NCBI RefSeq assembly: GCF_036227605.1
Contig: NZ_CP109487.1
Coordinates: 4,338,501-4,402,500 of the forward strand
Reading direction: 5' to 3'
Length of the DNA: 64,000 nt
Source: Streptomyces sp. NBC_01439
Lineage (GTDB): Bacteria > Actinomycetota > Actinomycetes > Streptomycetales > Streptomycetaceae
In this document: piece by piece, positions 51,604-60,501 of the stretch
Layout: every line of letters starts with the position of its first letter
Numbering within the stretch: the stretch's first letter is position 1
Notes under the pieces: model-generated
Told to the model about the DNA's origin: nothing
The model's input: the letters and a program-made list of their open reading frames with translations, nothing else
The model's database searches: none
Program-made: the position numbers and the translations under genes

Positions 51604-51882
51604 TCAGGCCCCCAACGCCCGCCGGAGCCGGTCGGGGTTCACCCTCCAGAAGGTGTGCTGCTCGCCGTCCACGAGCACGACCGGAATCTGCTCCCAGTGC
51701 AGCCGGTAGAGCTCCTCGTCCTGCGAGATGTCCTTCTTCTCCCACTGCGCACCCGTCTCGGCGCACACCTTCGCCACCACCTCCTCCGCCTCGTCGCACA
51801 GGTGACACCCCGGCTTCCCGATGAGCGTCACCGTCCGCTCCCCGGGACTCTTCTTTTCTTTGCGGCGCAACAAAGGGCTCAT
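51604..51882 (-). CDS. Glutaredoxin family protein
   Basis: A 92-residue thioredoxin-fold protein with the redox motif CHLC in LIGKPGCHLCDEAEEVV and cis-Pro in QIPVVLVDG. This is the glutaredoxin-like (DUF836) group common in actinobacteria, probably acting with mycothiol or thioredoxin rather than glutathione. A basic N-terminus (LLRRKEKK) precedes the fold. ATG 51882 leaves ~10 nt from GGGAG; ATG 51891 would be too close. It lies upstream of rex on the same strand, with the Rex operator between them. Confidence 0.9.
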   Translation of the reverse strand: MSPLLRRKEKKSPGERTVTLIGKPGCHLCDEAEEVVAKVCAETGAQWEKKDISQDEELYRLHWEQIPVVLVDGEQHTFWRVNPDRLRRALGA

Positions 51883-51989
51883 GCCACCCATTCTCCCGCG
51901 CCCTCGCGTAACAGCAGCGCCTCGAAGAGTTCACACCTCGGCATCCCATCGGTTCGGGAACTCCCGAACACAGTGGCTATGCTCGCGTC

Positions 51990-52976
51990 ATGGCCGCTCT
52001 CGGATGGCTCCCCCCTCGTCGACGCTCCGCCACTGCACGCAGCGTGCTGGCGGGCGAGGCCTCGGCCGAGGCCGCCCGCAAGACCGCTCTGGCCGAGGCC
52101 CCAGCGTTCACCGAACCCGGAACGGAACCGGAAACGGAACCGGAAGCCCTCGCCGAAGAGGGCCCGGAGCAGACCCCGGACGAACCCGTCTTCCCGGTCG
52201 CCGGCGACGATCTCGCCGCCGCCTTCTTCGACCTCGACAACACCGTCATGCAGGGCGCCGCGATCTTCCACTTCGGCCGCGGCCTCTACAAGCGCGAGTT
52301 CTTCCGGCGCCGCGAGCTCGCCCGCTTCGCCTGGCAGCAGGCCTGGTTCCGGCTCGCCGGGGTCGAGGATCCCGAGCACATGCAGGACGCCCGCGACAGC
52401 GCGCTGTCCATCGTCAAGGGCCACAAGGTCTCCGAGCTGATGGCGATCGGCGAGGAGATCTACGACGAATACATGGCCGAGCGGATCTGGCCGGGCACCC
52501 GCGCCCTGGCGCAGGCCCACCTCGACGCCGGCCAGAAGGTGTGGCTGGTCACCGCCGCCCCCGTGGAGACGGCCACGATCATCGCCCGCCGCCTCGGCCT
52601 GACCGGGGCCCTGGGCACCGTCGCCGAGTCCGTCGACGGGATCTACACCGGCCGCCTGGTCGGCGAGCCGCTGCACGGCCCCGCGAAGGCGGAGGCGGTC
52701 CGCGCCCTGGCCGCCGCCGAGGGGCTCGACCTCGAACGCTGCGCCGCCTACAGCGATTCACACAACGACATCCCGATGCTGTCACTGGTCGGACATCCGT
52801 ACGCGATCAATCCCGACACAAAACTGCGCAAGCATGCCCGCACCAACGACTGGCGACTGCGCGACTATCGGACCGGCCGCAAGGCCGTGAAGGTCGGCGT
52901 CCCGGCAGCCGCCGGCGTCGGCGCGATCGCGGGCGGCGCGGCCGCGGCCATCGCGCTGCACCGCCGCCGCAAGTAA
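51990..52976 (+). CDS. HAD-IB family phosphatase
   Basis: A 328-residue HAD hydrolase of the SerB/CicA-like IB subfamily. Catalytic [12 protein letters not shown] (~79-90), motif II LVTAAP and motif [13 protein letters not shown] are visible. Residues 1-72 are an acidic, low-complexity extension ([20 protein letters not shown]). A hydrophobic C-terminus before RRRK ([14 protein letters not shown]) could be a membrane anchor. Substrate unknown; related proteins act on phosphoserine or phospholipid head groups. It lies upstream of bldN on the same strand with a terminator between. In Streptomyces this gene order is conserved as I recall. Confidence 0.9.
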   Translation: MAALGWLPPRRRSATARSVLAGEASAEAARKTALAEAPAFTEPGTEPETEPEALAEEGPEQTPDEPVFPVAGDDLAAAFFDLDNTVMQGAAIFHFGRGLYKREFFRRRELARFAWQQAWFRLAGVEDPEHMQDARDSALSIVKGHKVSELMAIGEEIYDEYMAERIWPGTRALAQAHLDAGQKVWLVTAAPVETATIIARRLGLTGALGTVAESVDGIYTGRLVGEPLHGPAKAEAVRALAAAEGLDLERCAAYSDSHNDIPMLSLVGHPYAINPDTKLRKHARTNDWRLRDYRTGRKAVKVGVPAAAGVGAIAGGAAAAIALHRRRK

Positions 52977-52984
52977 CAACACCA

Positions 52985-53010
52985 GGCCCGGGGCCCAAGA
53001 GCCCCGGGCC
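52985..53010 (+). terminator. Terminator after the HAD phosphatase gene
   Basis: A 10-bp stem GGCCCGGGGC / GCCCCGGGCC with a 6-nt loop. The following 53011-53336 is a 326-bp gap holding the bldN control region. I see no gene in it; AT-richer sequence near 53125-53240 fits promoters. Confidence 0.75.
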
Positions 53011-53336
53011 CGCCCGGGCCTCGACTCCGCTCCGGAGCTTCGCACCCCTCTACCCGCGCCCCCGGCACGGCACTCCGGCATGCCCGACTCGGTCGCGGGA
53101 CCACTTGGAAGCGTCCATTCCGCGCATCCAAGCGATCAAGAATCGATCACCAACTGCGACCGAATATGCCCTCGACACGCAACAGAAGTGTCGGAACCGG
53201 TGATTTGAGCAACTGGGTGTAGTGCTGCCTGTACGAAGCGTTATTCTCCTCAAACGCATGCCACCGGCCATCTGTCGCCACGACGGGTGAACGGTTCCGC
53301 ACTGCACGTGATGGAAGCTCTGCCTCTGGGAGTCCC

Positions 53337-54149
53337 GTGTACCCATCTGTCGGGGTTGACGCCTCGGGCCTGGCTCAGCTGCGCGCAACGGTCCTCGACC
53401 ACCTGCGCGGCTTCGTCCCCACCGCGTACGCCGCCCCCGCCTTCGCCGCCGCGGTCCCTGCCGGCCTCGGCCCGGCCGGTCCTTGCTATGCCCTGACCGA
53501 CGGCGGCGCGACGGTGGGCAGACGAGGTCGCGCCGCCGGCAGTTCGAACGCCTCCGGCGCCGGCACCCAGACCACCCACCGCCGCCCCACGGCGGACAGC
53601 GACCAGGCCCGCATGATGGACCTGGTCGAACGCGCCCAGGCGGGTGAGGCCGAGGCCTTCGGTCGCCTCTACGACCAGTACAACGACACGGTCTACCGGT
53701 ACATCTACTACCGCGTCGGCGGCAAGGCGACCGCGGAGGACCTCACCAGCGAGACGTTCCTGCGCGCCCTGCGCCGGATCTCCACCTTCACCTGGCAGGG
53801 CCGCGACTTCGGCGCCTGGCTCGTGACGATCGCCCGCAACCTGGTGGCGGACCACTTCAAGTCCAGCCGGTTCCGGCTGGAGGTCACCACCGGCGAGATG
53901 CTCGACGCGAACGAGGTCGAGCGCAGCCCCGAGGACTCCGTCCTCGAATCCCTCTCCAACGCGGCCCTGCTGGAGGCCGTGCGCAAGCTCAATCCGCAGC
54001 AGCAGGAGTGCGTGACCCTGCGCTTCCTGCAGGGCCTCTCGGTCGCCGAGACGGCCCGGGTGATGGGGAAGAACGAGGGCGCCATCAAGACGCTCCAGTA
54101 CCGGGCGGTGCGCACCCTGGCACGCCTCCTCCCCGAAGACGCCCGCTGA
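53337..54149 (+). CDS. bldN: Developmental ECF-like sigma factor BldN
   Basis: A 270-residue sigma factor needed for aerial growth in Streptomyces, where it drives bldM and chaplin/rodlin genes. The N-terminus (MYPSVGVDASGLAQLRATVLDHLRGFVPTAY) and ~85-residue extension are the BldN pro-sequence, which is removed in S. coelicolor. Region 2 starts LVERAQAGEAEAFGRLYDQYNDTVYRYIYYRVGG (~95). Region 4 includes QQQECVTLRFLQGLSVAETARVMGKNEGAIKTLQYRAVRTL (~217-257). GTG 53337 has GGAG at 4 nt. The anti-sigma gene rsbN follows after 228 bp with its own promoter. A leaderless rival start is unlikely. Confidence 0.97.
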   Translation: MYPSVGVDASGLAQLRATVLDHLRGFVPTAYAAPAFAAAVPAGLGPAGPCYALTDGGATVGRRGRAAGSSNASGAGTQTTHRRPTADSDQARMMDLVERAQAGEAEAFGRLYDQYNDTVYRYIYYRVGGKATAEDLTSETFLRALRRISTFTWQGRDFGAWLVTIARNLVADHFKSSRFRLEVTTGEMLDANEVERSPEDSVLESLSNAALLEAVRKLNPQQQECVTLRFLQGLSVAETARVMGKNEGAIKTLQYRAVRTLARLLPEDAR

Positions 54150-54218
54150 CCCTCCGACCCCAGACAACCTCACATTCGGTGACCCCTCGATGACGCTGTG
54201 GTCAGATCATCCTTCGTC

Positions 54219-54247
54219 CGTAACCCAAGTGCCGCGACGCTCGTTGT
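54219..54247 (+). promoter_or_regulatory. Possible BldN-dependent promoter of rsbN
   Basis: CGTAAC (54219-54224), a 17-bp spacer and CGTTGT (54242-54247), as I recall the -35 and -10 of BldN promoters such as bldMp1 (CGTAAC / CGTTGA). It lies ~130 bp before the rsbN start. In S. venezuelae rsbN is transcribed by BldN itself, giving negative feedback. Consensus details are from memory. Confidence 0.6.
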
Positions 54248-54377
54248 GCGGAATGCAGGCTCCCTGTGGACACGCCTCGCCCGAAGCCGCTCACTCGAAA
54301 GTGTGGATGCGCTCAAGGAAGGCAACCTTCCGGACACCTTGGGGAGTCGATCGTCATGACGAGAGGAGGTGCCGCCA

Positions 54378-55586
54378 GTGATCGCGAACGTGACCCCGCA
54401 CCGGCGGGCGAACGCCTTCGCCCAGGCCCTGGAGGATCGGACCCCATCCGACCTTCCAGATCCGGACTCGGCGGCCGAGCAGTCCGAGGCACCTGCCGAA
54501 CCTGCCGACCACGACCGGCTGTTGGACCTGGCGAGCGTGCTCGGCGAAAGAATGCCGCGCCCAGTGCTGGACCCCGAGGTCAAAGTGGTGCAACGAGCCC
54601 AGCTCATTGCAGCCATGGAGGCCATGGTGCTGGAGGAGAGGGCCGGGGGCGGTGCCGCCTCGGACCCTCAGGTGCCCGAACAGCGGACCGGCCGCGGCGC
54701 CCACCGGGCGACCCCGCTCCGGAAATTGCGGCCACGCTCCCGCTGGTCCAAGGGCATCGCAGCGGGCGGCCTCACCGTGGGTGTGGCCGCGGGAGCCTTC
54801 AGCGGAGTGGCCGCTGCCAGTACCGACGCCCTGCCCGGTGACCACCTCTACCCCGTGAAGCGGGGCATGGAGGACCTGAAGCTGGGGATGGCCGACGACG
54901 ACTCGGACCGGGGCGAGCTCTATCTCGACCAGGCCTCGAACCGCCTGTCGGAAGCCCGTCGGCTGATGGAGCGGGGCCGGCTGGGCGACCTGGACCACGA
55001 GTCCCTGGGCGCGATCCGCCGCGCCCTGGCGGGCGTGAAGCACGACGCGGAGGAAGGCCACCGCCTCCTCCAGGCCGCGTACGAACGGGACGGCTCGCTC
55101 GGCCCGATCCAGAAGCTGTCGTCGTTCTCCCGCTCCCACCGCGACGCGTGGGGCAAGCTCCGCGAAAAGCTCCCGGCACAGCTCACGGACGTGGGCGGTG
55201 AAGTGGAGTCGGTCTTCCAGGCCATAGACCAAGACGTGGCGCCGCTGCAGAGCCTGCTCCCCAAGGCACCGGAGAAGACCCGCAGCACCGGGGGCACCCC
55301 CGGCTCGTCCGCCAAGCCGGGCACCCCGAGCGGCACCCATCCGTCCGCCCCGGCGGCCGGCAGCACGCCGTCCGGCAGCCCCGCGGCGCCGTCCCCCTCG
55401 GGCAGCTCCCGGCCGCCCGCCGGCGGCCTCCTGGGCGGCACGGGCGACCTGCTCAACCCGCCCGCGGGACAGTCGGCCCCGCCCCCCTCGGGCACGTCGG
55501 AGACCCCGAAGCCGGACATCACCATCCCGCCCCTGCTCCCGGGGCTCCTCCCGGGCCTGGGCTTGGGCGCGGAGGACGCCGAGTAA
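54378..55586 (+). CDS. rsbN: Anti-sigma factor RsbN (DUF5667)
   Basis: A 402-residue single-pass membrane protein holding BldN inactive. The N-terminal ~130 residues are the cytoplasmic sigma-binding part (RANAFAQALEDR, HDRLLDLASVLGERMPRPVL). A membrane segment follows (~125-145, GIAAGGLTVGVAAGAFSGVAAA). The DUF5667 domain (~146-255; GDHLYPVKRGMEDLKLGMADDD) lies outside, then a Pro/Ser/Gly-rich tail. GTG 54378 has GGAGG at 8 nt; GTG 54369 overlaps that SD. The first residues (VIANVTPHRRANAFAQALE) match the family. It lies directly downstream of bldN, as expected. Confidence 0.92.
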   Translation: MIANVTPHRRANAFAQALEDRTPSDLPDPDSAAEQSEAPAEPADHDRLLDLASVLGERMPRPVLDPEVKVVQRAQLIAAMEAMVLEERAGGGAASDPQVPEQRTGRGAHRATPLRKLRPRSRWSKGIAAGGLTVGVAAGAFSGVAAASTDALPGDHLYPVKRGMEDLKLGMADDDSDRGELYLDQASNRLSEARRLMERGRLGDLDHESLGAIRRALAGVKHDAEEGHRLLQAAYERDGSLGPIQKLSSFSRSHRDAWGKLREKLPAQLTDVGGEVESVFQAIDQDVAPLQSLLPKAPEKTRSTGGTPGSSAKPGTPSGTHPSAPAAGSTPSGSPAAPSPSGSSRPPAGGLLGGTGDLLNPPAGQSAPPPSGTSETPKPDITIPPLLPGLLPGLGLGAEDAE

Positions 55587-55590
55587 CAGG

Positions 55591-55622
55591 AAGGGCGGGG
55601 CTGCCGAGGCAGCCCCGCCCTT
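55591..55622. terminator. Strong bidirectional terminator
   Basis: A perfect 15-bp stem AAGGGCGGGGCTGCC / GGCAGCCCCGCCCTT with a GA loop, directly after rsbN and followed by TTT. It separates rsbN from the convergent acyltransferase gene. Confidence 0.88.
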
Positions 55623-55680
55623 TCCCCTGCGCCACCGGTCCTTCGACCCTGCCGCCGTTCGGCCTTCCGCCGACAGCGCG

Positions 55681-56661
55681 TCAGAAGAACACGGACCGCC
55701 GCTGGACCAGCAGCTTGTAGAGCGTGTGCTGGATCTGCTCCCGCACCTGGTCCGTCAGGTTGAACATCAACATCGGGTCCTCCGCCGCCTCCGCGGCGTA
55801 CCCGTCCGTCGGGATCGGCTCCCCGAACTGGATCGTCCACTTCGTCGGCAACGGCACCGCGCCCAGCGGCCCCAGCCACGGGAAGGTCGGCGTGATCGGG
55901 AAGTACGGGACCCCCAGCAGCCGTGCCAGCGTCTTCGCGTTGCCGACCATGGGATAGATCTCCTCCGCCCCCACGATCGAGCACGGCACGATCGGCGTCC
56001 CCGCCCGCAGCGCCGTCGACACGAAACCGCCGCGCCCGAACCGCTGCAACTTGTACCGGTCCCCGAACGGTTTCCCTATCCCCTTGAAGCCCTCCGGCAT
56101 CACACCGACCAGCTCTCCGGCCTCCAGCAGCCGCTGCGCGTCCTCCGCGCACGCCAGGGTGTGCCCCGCCTTGCGGGCCAGCTCGTTGACCACCGGCAGC
56201 ATGAACACCAGGTCCGCCGCCAACAGCCGCAGGTGCCGCTCCGCCGGGTGGTGGTCGTGCACGGCGACCTGCAGCATCAGCCCGTCCAGCGGCAGCGTCC
56301 CGGAGTGGTTCGCCACGATCAGCGCGCCGCCCTCCGCCGGGATGTTCTCGATGCCCTTGACCTCGACGCGGAAGTACTTGTCGTACAGCGGCCGCATCAA
56401 GGACATCAGGACCTGGTCCGTCAGCTCCTTGTCGTAGCCGAAGTCGTCGACCTCGTAGTCGCCGGTGACCCGCCGCCGCAGGAACGCCAGCCCGCCGGCG
56501 ATCCGCCGGTCCCAGCTGTCGCCGGGCACCGCGGCCGGCGCCGGCTCGGGAGCCGCCGGGGGCTCCACCACCGGCTCGGCAGCGGGCACCGCCCGCACAC
56601 GGCGGGGGATCCGCCGCCGCGGCCGGTCCTCGTCGAACGGAATGACCTTGGCGTCCGCCAC
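55681..56661 (-). CDS. Lysophospholipid/1-acylglycerol-phosphate acyltransferase-like protein
   Basis: A 326-residue PlsC-type acyltransferase: catalytic NHSGTLPLDG (118-127; His119, Asp126) and EGFKG motif III (~197). The first ~50 residues are basic and Pro/Ala/Glu-rich. It acts at the membrane face in phospholipid or lipid remodelling; the acyl donor is unknown. GTG 56661 shares a base with the stop of the upstream epimerase gene (TAGTG), so the two are coupled. The SD AAGGAG sits ~10 nt upstream. Confidence 0.88.
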   Translation of the reverse strand: MADAKVIPFDEDRPRRRIPRRVRAVPAAEPVVEPPAAPEPAPAAVPGDSWDRRIAGGLAFLRRRVTGDYEVDDFGYDKELTDQVLMSLMRPLYDKYFRVEVKGIENIPAEGGALIVANHSGTLPLDGLMLQVAVHDHHPAERHLRLLAADLVFMLPVVNELARKAGHTLACAEDAQRLLEAGELVGVMPEGFKGIGKPFGDRYKLQRFGRGGFVSTALRAGTPIVPCSIVGAEEIYPMVGNAKTLARLLGVPYFPITPTFPWLGPLGAVPLPTKWTIQFGEPIPTDGYAAEAAEDPMLMFNLTDQVREQIQHTLYKLLVQRRSVFF

Positions 56662-57737
56662 TATCGCTTCGCTCCTTCAACCGCGTAGGCGTCGTCCTTG
56701 AGCCCGTCTGCATCCAGCATGGCCGCCACCCGATCCACGACCCGTCCGACCCGCTCCGGCGGCAGCAGCCCGGTCCCCCGGCTCCGCGCGAAGTCCGCGA
56801 AGGTCTCCGCGGTCGTGTAGAGCGGCTCGAAGCCGAGGACCTCGCGCATCTGCGCGGTCTCCACGACCCGGCCATGGGTGAGCAGCCTTATCTGCTCGGG
56901 CGAGAAGTCACTGGCCCCGACCGCCCGCAGCGCGGCGCCCACCCAGTTCAACGCGGGCAACAGCAGCGGCAGCGTGGGCCGCCCGAGCCGCCGCGAGCAC
57001 TGCGACAGCAGCAGCACGCCGTCACCCGCGATGTTGAACGTCCCGCTGTTCAAGGTCCCGCGCCTGGGCTCCCCCGCGGCCAGCCGCAGCACTTCGAGGA
57101 CGTCGTCCTCGTGCACGAACTGCAGCCGCGGGTCGTACCCCAGCACGGTCGGCATCACCGGGATCGAAAAGTACTCGGCGAGCGCCGAGTCCGCGAAGGG
57201 CCCCAAGATGTTCGCGAACCGCAGGACGCACACGGCGACGTCCGGCCGCCTGCGCGCGAAGCCCCGTACGTACCCCTCGACCTCGGCGGCGTCCTTGGCG
57301 AAGCCGCCCGCCGGCAGGGACTTCGGCTCCGTGGTCTCGGTGAACACGGCCGGGTCCCGGGGGGTTCCGCCGTACACGCTGGTGCTGGACTTCACCACGA
57401 GCCGTCGTACCGTCGGCGACTTCTGGCAGGCTCCGAGGAGCTGCATGGTGCCGATGACGTTGGTTTCCTTGACGGTGCTGTGCGCACCGCCCGTTCCCGC
57501 GCTTCCTCCGGTGACCGCCAGATGGACCACCGTGTCCACGGCGTGCTCGGCCAGCACTCTGGCGATCGCCGACTGTCTGATGTCCGTACGGACGAACTCC
57601 GCCGATCCGAGCCGGTGCGGCGGCGTCACGGCGTCCACCGCGATCACCCGCTCGACGTCCGGATCGCGCTGGATCCGGCGCACGAAGCGGCCGCCCAACT
57701 GCCGGGCAGCCCCGGTGACGAGTACGACCTTCCCCAC
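56661..57737 (-). CDS. NAD-dependent epimerase/dehydratase family protein
   Basis: A 358-residue extended SDR: nucleotide loop VTGAARQLGG (8-17), DTVVHLAV, SSTSVYGG and a FANILGPFADS segment. The classic YxxxK is altered (FAKDAAEVEGYVRG), so catalysis may differ. Relatives are sugar epimerases or NDP-sugar binding proteins. ATG 57737 starts the GKVVLVTGA core directly. It is coupled to the acyltransferase gene downstream, suggesting an envelope-lipid or glycan role (inference). Confidence 0.88.
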   Translation of the reverse strand: MGKVVLVTGAARQLGGRFVRRIQRDPDVERVIAVDAVTPPHRLGSAEFVRTDIRQSAIARVLAEHAVDTVVHLAVTGGSAGTGGAHSTVKETNVIGTMQLLGACQKSPTVRRLVVKSSTSVYGGTPRDPAVFTETTEPKSLPAGGFAKDAAEVEGYVRGFARRRPDVAVCVLRFANILGPFADSALAEYFSIPVMPTVLGYDPRLQFVHEDDVLEVLRLAAGEPRRGTLNSGTFNIAGDGVLLLSQCSRRLGRPTLPLLLPALNWVGAALRAVGASDFSPEQIRLLTHGRVVETAQMREVLGFEPLYTTAETFADFARSRGTGLLPPERVGRVVDRVAAMLDADGLKDDAYAVEGAKR

Positions 57738-57776
57738 GAGCTCAGCGCCTCCCTCGAGAAGTCCCCCGGCTGCACC

Positions 57777-57810
57777 GCAGCCCCTCCACCAAGAATGGTG
57801 GAGGGGCTGC
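57777..57810. terminator. Terminator after the bS22-like gene
   Basis: A perfect 15-bp stem GCAGCCCCTCCACCA / TGGTGGAGGGGCTGC with an AGAA loop, between the bS22-like gene and the epimerase gene. Confidence 0.85.
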
Positions 57811-57832
57811 GGAGAACACGTACAGCTGCCGT

Positions 57833-57931
57833 TTACTTCTTGTTACGGCGCTGGACGCGGGTGCGCTTGAGCAGCTTGCGGTGCTTCTTCTTAGCCATCC
57901 GCTTGCGCCGCTTCTTGATAACAGAGCCCAC
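57833..57931 (-). CDS. bS22-like ribosomal peptide (AURKAIP1/COX24 domain)
   Basis: A 32-residue, extremely basic peptide: [19 protein letters not shown] then [13 protein letters not shown]. It matches the actinobacterial AURKAIP1/COX24-domain protein, known in mycobacteria as ribosomal protein bS22. GTG 57931 has GAGGG at 5 nt, the stop is TAA 57835-57833, and a terminator follows. It is too short for usual gene callers but should be highly expressed. It lies between a BdtA-like regulator gene and the epimerase gene, as in other Streptomyces. Confidence 0.9.
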   Translation of the reverse strand: MGSVIKKRRKRMAKKKHRKLLKRTRVQRRNKK

Positions 57932-58073
57932 GACTACCCTCGCTCACTTCTCTTCACTGGTGCGGGGCGTCTGGGCCCACACGACCTACGTCGGCCTAGC
58001 CTACCCGCCCGAGCTCTGAGCTTGTAATCCGAGCGCTTCCGCGTCGTAGCCAGGGGCGTCCCGAGCCTCAGTC

Positions 58074-58283
58074 TCAGGCCGACTCCACCCCCACGTAGGA
58101 CTCTCGGAGGTACTCGTGGACCGCGTTCTCGGGGACCCGGAAGGACCGGCCCACCCGGATTGCGGGCAGATGACCGTTGTGCACCAGCCGGTACACGGTC
58201 ATCTTCGACACTCGCATCACCGAGGCGACCTCCGCCACGGTCAGGAACTGAACCTCACTGAGAGGCCTCTCGCCAGCAGCCAT
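58074..58283 (-). CDS. bdtA: Excisionase/MerR-type HTH protein, BdtA-like
   Basis: A 69-residue DNA-binding protein: FLTVAEVASVMRVSKMTVYRLVHNGHLPAIRVGRSFRVPENAVHEYLRES is the helix-turn-helix_17 (excisionase-like) domain. It matches the position and length of BdtA (a BldD target near bldN in S. coelicolor, named from memory) rather than BldC. ATG 58283 has AAGGTCAAGG upstream; the longer frame to 58316 adds a basic stretch without an SD. It may act in development, with bldN and bS22 nearby. Confidence 0.8.
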   Translation of the reverse strand: MAAGERPLSEVQFLTVAEVASVMRVSKMTVYRLVHNGHLPAIRVGRSFRVPENAVHEYLRESYVGVESA

Positions 58284-58397
58284 GACACACCTTGACCTTC
58301 CGCGCATGACGGGCACCGGCTTCCCCTCCGGTTACTCCTCGTCGTCGCACGCTCACTCCCCAGAGTAGGGGCGCGTGATACGAGTGGGGAAGAGGAG

Positions 58398-59228
58398 CTA
58401 CGGCCACTCCTGCCGTCCCGTCAGACTCGCGCGGCCGAGCACGTACCGCGCGAGCGGTCGGTAGTAGTCCGCTCGCACCGCGTCATCAAGTGGAACGGCC
58501 ACCGAGACCCGCCCCTCGGCCTCCCCGACGAACAGCGCGGGATCATCCGTATCCGCCAACCCGATGGCCTCCACACCGAGCTGACCTGCACCGCAGACCC
58601 ACCCGTGGTCCCCCACCACCAGCTCCGGCAGCGGCCCGCCGGCCTCCGCGAGGGCCCCCAGCGCCACCCGAACCGGCAGCGGCGAATGGGTGTGCACGCC
58701 GGTCGCACTCCCCGGCACCCGCACGCCGGGTTCCCGCACCAGTGCGACCCCCCGTACGTATTCGATGCTGTGCGTGCGTACGCCGAACCGCGTCGCCATG
58801 TCGACACTCACCCCCTGCGCCGGGGTGAGGACAACACATCCCGCCGCCGACAGCGCCTCCGCCAAACCGGCGTAGAAACCCAGGAGTCGGTGTGGATGGC
58901 CCGTCCCGAACAGCACCGGCGACCGCGCCCTCGCCGCCTCGCACAGCCGTCCCGCGAACGCCTCCAGTGCGGCCACCGTCCGCTCCGGATCGATCACGTC
59001 CGGCCCGCTGACGTGCGCCGGATCCGCCGAGACCCCGCACTTGTCCGCCATCAGCCTCAGCAGATCACCCTCGCCCCACGCCCCCTCCGGATCCAGCCCC
59101 AGCATCACCCGCGGATCCCGCGCCGCGAACAGCCGGTAACTGCGCAGGCTCTCCTCCCGCGACGTGGCGACGGGCCCGGCCAACCGGGCGGCCAGCAGAT
59201 GCGCACGCAGCGCGCCGGTGCTCAACAC
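58398..59228 (-). CDS. Phosphatase-like protein of unknown specificity
   Basis: A 276-residue protein. It has GTGHPHRLLGFYAGLAEALSAAG, a central GVSVDMATRF and a C-terminal LPELVVGDHGWVCGAGQLGVEAIGLADTDDPALF. The GDHG...DTDDPAL pattern resembles the phosphatase family annotated beside bldN-region genes in Streptomyces. I cannot place it in a biochemical class. The start is uncertain: GTG 59228 directly follows GGAGG (no spacing), and the frame runs to ATG 59315. It precedes the BdtA-like gene by ~115 bp. Confidence 0.75.
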   Translation of the reverse strand: MLSTGALRAHLLAARLAGPVATSREESLRSYRLFAARDPRVMLGLDPEGAWGEGDLLRLMADKCGVSADPAHVSGPDVIDPERTVAALEAFAGRLCEAARARSPVLFGTGHPHRLLGFYAGLAEALSAAGCVVLTPAQGVSVDMATRFGVRTHSIEYVRGVALVREPGVRVPGSATGVHTHSPLPVRVALGALAEAGGPLPELVVGDHGWVCGAGQLGVEAIGLADTDDPALFVGEAEGRVSVAVPLDDAVRADYYRPLARYVLGRASLTGRQEWP

Positions 59229-59322
59229 CCTCCGATGCTGCCCCAACCCCTCTGGCGGGTCATCAATTCCACCCAACAGCCCCACAGTTGGCGTAACGAT
59301 GCGGCAGGCCGGCACCGCGCGC

Positions 59323-60501
59323 TCAGGTCAGCATGCCGCGCAGCGGGAACACCGCCCTGCGCGTCGCCAGAACGGCCTGGTCCGTCCGGTCCGCCGGGTC
59401 GTAGCCCGCGTCCCAATCCGGCCACGACGGGGTCCGCCCGTCCGTCATCCGGGCCGGCGCCAACTGTCGCGTCCGTGCGTACACCTCGTCCCGCCACGAG
59501 GCGGGCACCGCCGTCTCGGGATCCACCGGCCGGTGCGCGGCGATCCCCACCAGATGCGTCCACGACCGCGGGACGACGTCCACCACCGCGTACCCGCCCC
59601 CGCCCAGCGCCAGCCACCGCCCGCCCGCGTGCTCGTGCGCGAGCCGGTGACAGGCCTCCTGGACGGCCCGCTGGGCGTCCAGCGAGACCGCCAGGTGGGC
59701 GAGGGGGTCCTCGAAGTGCGTATCGGCCCCGTGCTGGGTCACCAGCACCTGCGGCCGGAAGTCCGCCAGCAGCTCCGGCACGACCGCGTGGAAGGCCCGC
59801 AGCCAGCCCGCGTCCCCGGTCCCCGCGGGCAGCGCGATGTTCACCGCCGAGCCCTCCGCCCCCGGGCCGCCGGTCTCCTCGGGCCAGCCGGTCTGCGGGA
59901 ACAGCGTCCGCGGGTGCTCGTGCATCGAGATGGTCAGCACCCGCGGGTCGTCCCAGAAGGCCGCCTGCACGCCGTCCCCGTGGTGCACGTCCACGTCCAC
60001 ATAGGCGACCCGCTCGGCCCCCAGCTCCAGCAACCGCGCCACCGCGAGCGAAGCGTCGTTGTAGACGCAGAAGCCGGCCGCCCCGCCCGGCATCGCGTGG
60101 TGCAGCCCGCCGGCGAAGTTCACGGCGTGCTCGGCCTCACCGTGCCAGAGCGCCTCCGCACCCGCCACGGACTGCCCGGCGATCAGCGCGGACGCCTCGT
60201 GCATCCCGTGGAAGGCCGGATCGTCCAGGGTCCCCAGCCCGTACGAACCGTCCGCGACCCCCGGGTCTGCGGACACCTCGCGCACCGCCGCGACATAGTC
60301 CTCCCGATGGACGAGCCGCAGCGTCGAGTCCCCGGCCGCGGGCGCCGCCCGTACCTCCATCTCCCGGTCCAGCCCGAAGGCGCGGACCAGGCCCATGGTC
60401 AGCGCCAGGCGCACCGGGTCCATCGGATGGCTCGGTCCGAAGTCATACCTCGTTACCGCCTCGTCCCACATCAACAGCCCGGTCACCGGCTCGCCGCTCA
60501 T
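59323..60501 (-). CDS. acuC: AcuC-like histone deacetylase-fold protein
   Basis: A 392-residue class I/II histone-deacetylase-fold enzyme of the AcuC (acetoin utilisation) type, which deacetylates acetyl-CoA synthetase in other bacteria. Metal ligands are in YVDVDVHHGDGVQ (Asp and His) and TQHGADTHFEDPL; GFCVYNDASLA and the catalytic GGLHHAMPG His pair are present. ATG 60501 is inside the end of the MFS gene (59-bp overlap), and GTG 60510 would overlap further. Coupled expression with the transporter is likely. Confidence 0.9.
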   Translation of the reverse strand: MSGEPVTGLLMWDEAVTRYDFGPSHPMDPVRLALTMGLVRAFGLDREMEVRAAPAAGDSTLRLVHREDYVAAVREVSADPGVADGSYGLGTLDDPAFHGMHEASALIAGQSVAGAEALWHGEAEHAVNFAGGLHHAMPGGAAGFCVYNDASLAVARLLELGAERVAYVDVDVHHGDGVQAAFWDDPRVLTISMHEHPRTLFPQTGWPEETGGPGAEGSAVNIALPAGTGDAGWLRAFHAVVPELLADFRPQVLVTQHGADTHFEDPLAHLAVSLDAQRAVQEACHRLAHEHAGGRWLALGGGGYAVVDVVPRSWTHLVGIAAHRPVDPETAVPASWRDEVYARTRQLAPARMTDGRTPSWPDWDAGYDPADRTDQAVLATRRAVFPLRGMLT

